Source: Chiridota heheva
Lineage: Eukaryota > Echinodermata > Holothuroidea > Apodida > Chiridotidae
Assembly: GCA_020152595.1 (NCBI GenBank)
Contig: JAIGNY010002222.1
Location: forward strand, 207,501-271,500
Reading direction: 5' to 3'
Length of the DNA: 64,000 nt
Part shown: positions 41,601 through 47,600 of the stretch, in pieces
How the letters are laid out: every line of letters begins with the position of its first letter
Numbering within the stretch: the first letter of the stretch is position 1
Program-made: the position numbers and the translations under genes
The notes under the pieces: generated by a model
The model's database searches: none
The model's input: only the letters and a program-made list of their open reading frames with translations
Told to the model about the DNA's origin: nothing

Positions 41601-44600
41601 CCGTATTTATGTTTGTACGCATGGACATACGTTCTTCTCTTAAGAAATTTTTTCAGTGAAAAGTTTTTTCTGTTTAAGAAAGTTTTGATGTTCTGTTTAG
41701 ACTGCTATGCCTCGTCTCTCTTTAGCGTGTCCATAAGATCATACTTACTTTGCCGTATTTGTGTATGTACGCATGGATATATGTTCTTCTCTTTTCAGAT
41801 ATAAAAAAGAAATTTACTGAGAGGGTTACGCTCTTAGAGGCGTTGCGCCTAGACCGTAACGGTAAGAGAGAGAGAGAGAGAGATAACCTCTTAGGCGCTA
41901 CATGCGTCGCCTAAGTTGTAGTAAGATGCTATTGACGGGTCGAAAAGGTTCCGTTGGGCGGTCCCAGACGGTTCCGCAGCTCTATTTGCGGGCATCATGC
42001 GGTTCCGGGGGCCGGTTCCATAAACACGATTCCATAAACACGGTTCCATACGGTTCCGTTGGACGGTTCCGCAGCCCTATTTGCGGGCATTGTACGGTTC
42101 CGTGGGACGGTTCCATACGGTTCCGGGATCCATACGGTTCCGGGATCCATACGGTTTCGCGGCCTGTTGTTACGGGGCGGACGGTTCCATTGGACGGTTC
42201 CGTGATCCATACGGTTCCGCGGCCCGTTGTTACAGGGCGGACGGTTCCATTGGACGGTTCCGTGATCCATACGGTTCCGCGGCCCGTTGTTACGGGGCGG
42301 ACGGTTCCATTGGACGGTTCCATACGGTTCCGCGGCCTGTTGTTACGGGGCGGACGGTTCCATTGGACGGTTCCATACGGTTCCGCGGCCCGTTGTTACG
42401 GGGTGGACGGTTCCATTGGACGGTTCCATACGGTTCCGCGGCCCGTTGTTACGGGGCGGACGGTTTCATGGGACGGTTCCATACGGTTCCGCGGCCTGTT
42501 GTTACGGGGCGGACGGTTCCATTGGACGGTTCCGCGGCCCGTGTTTACACGGGTCCGTATTTAACGGGTTAACGTACATCGCATGCGGTTTAATCGTTAT
42601 ACGCCCACTAGCTACAAGCTACGTGGTCAGGTGACAGGTGACATTTTTGACAAGAAGTATAGCATTGACAGCTATTTTTCTTCTTGGTCCCGTAGCCATT
42701 AGCTACGCAGTTCCACAGCTCGTGTGAACGCAATTAAGACTGTCTACGTTGAGCGTTACAAGTTCCATATTTATTTTCACCAGTATCATGGACATGGAGG
42801 ACAGGTCCCCAAGTGTCGATGTTTTTACACACCCAGGATGTCCCGTGATGCGTAGCGTGCAAACGCTTCTTTAAATTACGCTCCGGTGACATCCATCTCA
42901 CGTGTTACGCGTGCAGATTATGCTGCGAGTCAAATCCCTGTACTCTTTGCAGCGATTGGGATCTAGCGGCGTGGTCGGAGCACAGACTCCACCGCGACCG
43001 GTACTTTCAAAGAGCAGCGGAGAAAGTGGAGAAGCGGACGGTCTGATAGGCCCTCTTCGTCTTACCCCCACCGCCACCGCCACCCAGGTCCAAAGCCAGG
43101 GAGGCGGGGCGCCCGCCCACTCTCAGCGGGCGCCTCTTGAAAGACGTACACCGTCACGGTTAATCCGGAAGTATAGCATTGAGACAGCTATTTTTCTTCT
43201 TGGTCCCGTAGCCAACGGCTACGACAGTTATACGGTTCCACGGCCCATGTTTACGGGTCCGTGCACGGTTCCACGGTCAGTGTTTTACGGGTCCGTCACG
43301 GTTCCATTGGACGGTTCCGCGGCCCGTGTTTACGGGTCCGCACGGTTCGACACGATTCCACGGTCCGCGTTTACGGGTCCTTTCGCTTCCATTGGGCGGC
43401 TCCAGTGAGCGGAACTTATCTTTAATGGGATAACATACACTGTACGGTTCACCCGGTTATACGCCCACTAGCTACTACGCTATGTGGTCAGGTGACAGAT
43501 GACTTTCTTTACAAGAAGTATAGCATCACGACAGCTATTTTCTTCTTGGTCCCGTAGCCATTAGCTACGCAGTTCCACGACTCGTGCGAACACAATTAAG
43601 ATTGTCTGCGTTGAGCATTACCGTTCCGTAAATATTTTCACCAGTATCATGGACATGGAGGACAGGTCTTCGAGTGTCGATGCTCTACACACCCATGATG
43701 TCCCGGCGTAGCGTGCTAACGCTTCTTTGATTTACGCTCCGGTCACATCCATCTCACGCGTTACGCGTGCAGATTATGCTGCGAGTCCATTCTTGGTCTC
43801 TTTGCAGCGATTGGGTTCAAGTGGCGTGGTCGGAGCACAGACTCCACCGCGACCGGTATTTTCAAGGTGCGACCGAGAGCGTGCAGCTCCAGTGTTCGGA
43901 TGCGTACAGCTCCGTAGTTTTGTAACGGGATATCGTACACTGTACGATTTACCCGGATATGCACCCGCTAGCTACGAGCTATGTGGCCAGGTGACAAGTG
44001 ATAATCTTCACAAGAAGTATAGCGCCGTGAGAGCTATTCTATTCATGGTTCCGTAGCCATTAGCTACGCAGTTCCACGATCATGTAAACATCATTAATAC
44101 GATTATCCGCGTTGAACGTTACATTTCCGCAATTACTTTCACCAGTATCATAGGCACGAAGGACAGGCCTCCGAGCGTCGGTACGTTACGCACCTCAGAG
44201 GTCCCGCTATGAATAGCGTGCAAACGCTTCTCTAGACCGTACGGGCCTGTACGACTTCAGAGTTTTTGCAACGGGATAACGTACACTGTACGATGAACTC
44301 CGAAGTTGAGTCCGCTAGCTAGGAAGCTACTTGGTCATAGCTATGCTGTTCCACGGCCGTGTAAACTGCCTCTGTAGGATTTTCCGCGTTGAACGTTACA
44401 GTTCCGCGATGTTTTGCGCCTATATCATCGCCGACACGAAGGGCAGGTCCCTAGTGTCGGTGCGTTCGCGCCTTGACTGTCCTGCGATGCGTCGCATGTA
44501 AACGCTTCTTAGGTTGCGCTTTGCTGTTATCGACATGTTCAAACCCGTGTACACCGCTGTGGTCCTCGGTTCCGCGATGGGACGGTAGGCCCACAAGAGG

Positions 44601-47600
44601 CGGACGCTCACGGGTCTTACGTGAGTTAGTACCCTTTTTACGGCTAGTTGTAGAGCCATTGGATTACTTGCACGGGTCCATTAGGGTCCGTGCGGCTCCG
44701 GTAATCCGTTCCATACAGCCCCACGGCTTGTTTTCACGGCCCGTAAGGGTCCGTAACACAACTTGGCGGCTCCGTCCGGGGCATGGGATGACGTTCGGGT
44801 CCGTGGTGCTGCTTAGTTCTACAGCAAGGAAGCATACAACGACGTCACACCCGATAGTTTCGGAGATCTCCACGTCCGTGTGAGCTGACTTGGTGAGATT
44901 TTCGCGTTGAACGCCACGGTTCCGCATAGTTTTTCACCAGTTTCATGGACACGAGGCGAGTCCCCGTTTGTCGATGCACGTCACGCTCCCAGGATGCGAG
45001 CGTGTTAGCGCTTGCTCGGGTTTCGAGGCCTAGCACTCGGGTGATAAGATTTCCTTCTTTACGGGAGGCATACCATCACGAGCTATTCCCTCCGTGTTAC
45101 GTAGTTCCACGACCGTTCAAACTACTCTGAATGTGATTCTTGCGTCGAACGAGACCTTCGGCTCACATTCTACAGATATTAGCGCGGTTTCGCACAACGT
45201 CACGATAAACCTGGGTAACGGAACGGGATATTGCAACCGTTAGCGCGTGTTGCAGTGTTCGCGGTCGTTTTTCTTGCTGGGGCGTTTTTAGCGTTCGACG
45301 GCAGTCCCCACGCGTAGCCGCCGGCTCCGCGGCTCCGTAGTGATTTTATACAAAGCGGAGTTAACGGCCTATACCAGCAGCGGCTGTGTGGTAGAGGACC
45401 AGTAGCCATGAACTACAGAGTTCGCGGCCGTTTCTCTTACAGGGACACGTACTGAGTCGGACGGTAGTCCCCTCTTCCCCACGCAGCTACCGGTTTCGTA
45501 GCTCCGTGATGAAACAAACTCAGTTTACGACTCGTATAGCTTGCGTGGCACGTGAACTCCTCTGTATTCCTTACTGCCTCAGTATATATATTTTAACTAT
45601 TCTCAACGGGAACGCGTACATCTTCCCTACGCGTAGCCACTTACTCTGTGGCCCCGTAGTGAATAGAGGTATAATGAGATAACGACTCACGTTACAGGTG
45701 TAGTACGTTCACGCTATCATGGACCTAGACGGTCCTTTTGTACTGATAGCTACTACGTTCGGGACACGTACCAGTACCAGTTGTCCCCCTCGCGTAGCCA
45801 CGAGCTTTTTGCTCCGTGGTGCACAGAGACATAGTTGGCGGAGGACTCGTGGTTTTTACTTGTCATGCTGACGCCTTTGTAGACCCATAACGGATCTATA
45901 ATACTTAACGGGGTTGCATACTTTGTACGGCGTAAGTCCCCAGTAGCCACGCCGCTTTTCAGCTCCATGGTGCAGGGTGTTTAACGGAATTAACGGTCCG
46001 TGTAGTATACACAGGACGTCACCTCTTTCGTGATTTCTACCCCAGTGCTGGGGTTTATGACTTATACGGTTGACGAGTACGTTACCCCTACTTGTCAATA
46101 TTAACTCCATGAAGGATATTTTTCTTGACCATAGGTGGCCTTTTGATAGACAACCTTACGTTTGGGGTAGCTATTACCAACAACGCACGTATGGTTCATT
46201 CCATACTTTAACACCTTACAGCTGCTTCCTTGCGGTTTTACGGCCTGTTACTTAACTGCCCGTACAGACATACGGTTTCGTTTTCTCTACCGAGCCCGTA
46301 GGCTCCACGGTTTCAAGGTTGTTACTATCGTGTAATGCGTTAACACTTTCTCCAGTCAACTTCTTAGACAAGTTTCGCTGTTGATAGGCGTGGCCTGGAG
46401 CTACGCGGTTCAACTGCTACAGTTTTCGGACCCGGCAGGTGCCGTCGACTATGTAGTACGGCTCCGTGGTCTTACGACCCATGCCGTCTCACAGCTACAT
46501 AGCCTTACACGGTTGGCAGCCCTTCTTGTATACATTTTATATTAACGGCCTGCCTTTTATTTCGCTAGCCTTTGATTTTTGTTCAGTAGGTTTCAACAAC
46601 CTTTGCTCAGGGTCGGCAGTTTTTTCTGGACTGCGGATGGTGTCGTTCAGTCCCTCCGCTTTACACGTTCAGTCGGTGGTCACCCCCTTTGGTGGTGGTG
46701 CGGGTGCTCCCACCTGGTGTAAGGACAAAGTTTTCACCCGTCCGATATCACCGTCGGTGCCGACGGAGGCTTCTTGATCAAGGTCAGGGCACTTTTCTTG
46801 TGACCCCTTCTGTCGGAAACTTGGACGGGTACTTGACCTTTTTCGACAGGCAGAATGCCGGGGGTTTTTCGTTCACCTTTTTACCGCTAGTGCTGAGCGA
46901 GGCTTTTCAGTTTTGCGCCACGGTTGTGGTCTCCTTTTCGGACAGAGAGGTACGGACTCCACGAGTTCTGGATTCGTTCCTCTTGTCTCGGCGCAGGACG
47001 AACTTTGGCTGCTCAAGACCTTGCAGGCTTTACGTACGAGCCTCGGGTCAGGGACGATTTTTGTCTCTTTCCGGGCTCCGCAGACTGCATCTCAGTCCCG
47101 AGCGCGCGTTTGATGGTGTGGCCTTGGCCGCCTTTCCTCGGCGTAGCATGGCTTTTCTGAGGGGTTGTTCACCCCCTCTCCGTTGTGGAGGTGGGCCCTC
47201 TCTCAAGCTTGGTTCCGTCATGAGCTCTGGGATAACTTGCAGCTATCCACGGGGTTTTTCCAGTGGGGTCTACGGTCTTTGACTCACGACCACTGGTAAG
47301 TTCGGAGATCTCTTCGTAGTGTGTCATGTGACATTTTCCTCCGATAGATCGTCCAGTGGCTTTCTTTTAAAGTAGTCTGAACTGTTTATAGAACGGCGCG
47401 GTATGCACTCGGGTTCGAGGCATAACCTCTTTTCACGGGATCTCTGCGCCCGTTCGGGAAAACGCCGCGGTTTTTCTCTTGTTTTTGGTCTGACTCACTT
47501 TTCGACGTTCGTGTTCCCCTGCTAACTTTAGCTCTTACGCGGTTATGCGCTAACGAATTTTTCCCTTGTCCGGGATTTCTTCAATTCGTTTTTGTTGGTA

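Noticed and set aside
41902-42564. 220-residue open frame in the GC-rich array
   Set aside because: Open only because the repeat period is free of stops. Several frames on both strands are equally open, and the sequence is made of repeated units with no domain.
46689-47282. 197-residue open frame inside the DIRS-like element
   Set aside because: No Gag, RT, RNase H or recombinase motif seen. Overlapping frames are also open in this GC-rich stretch.
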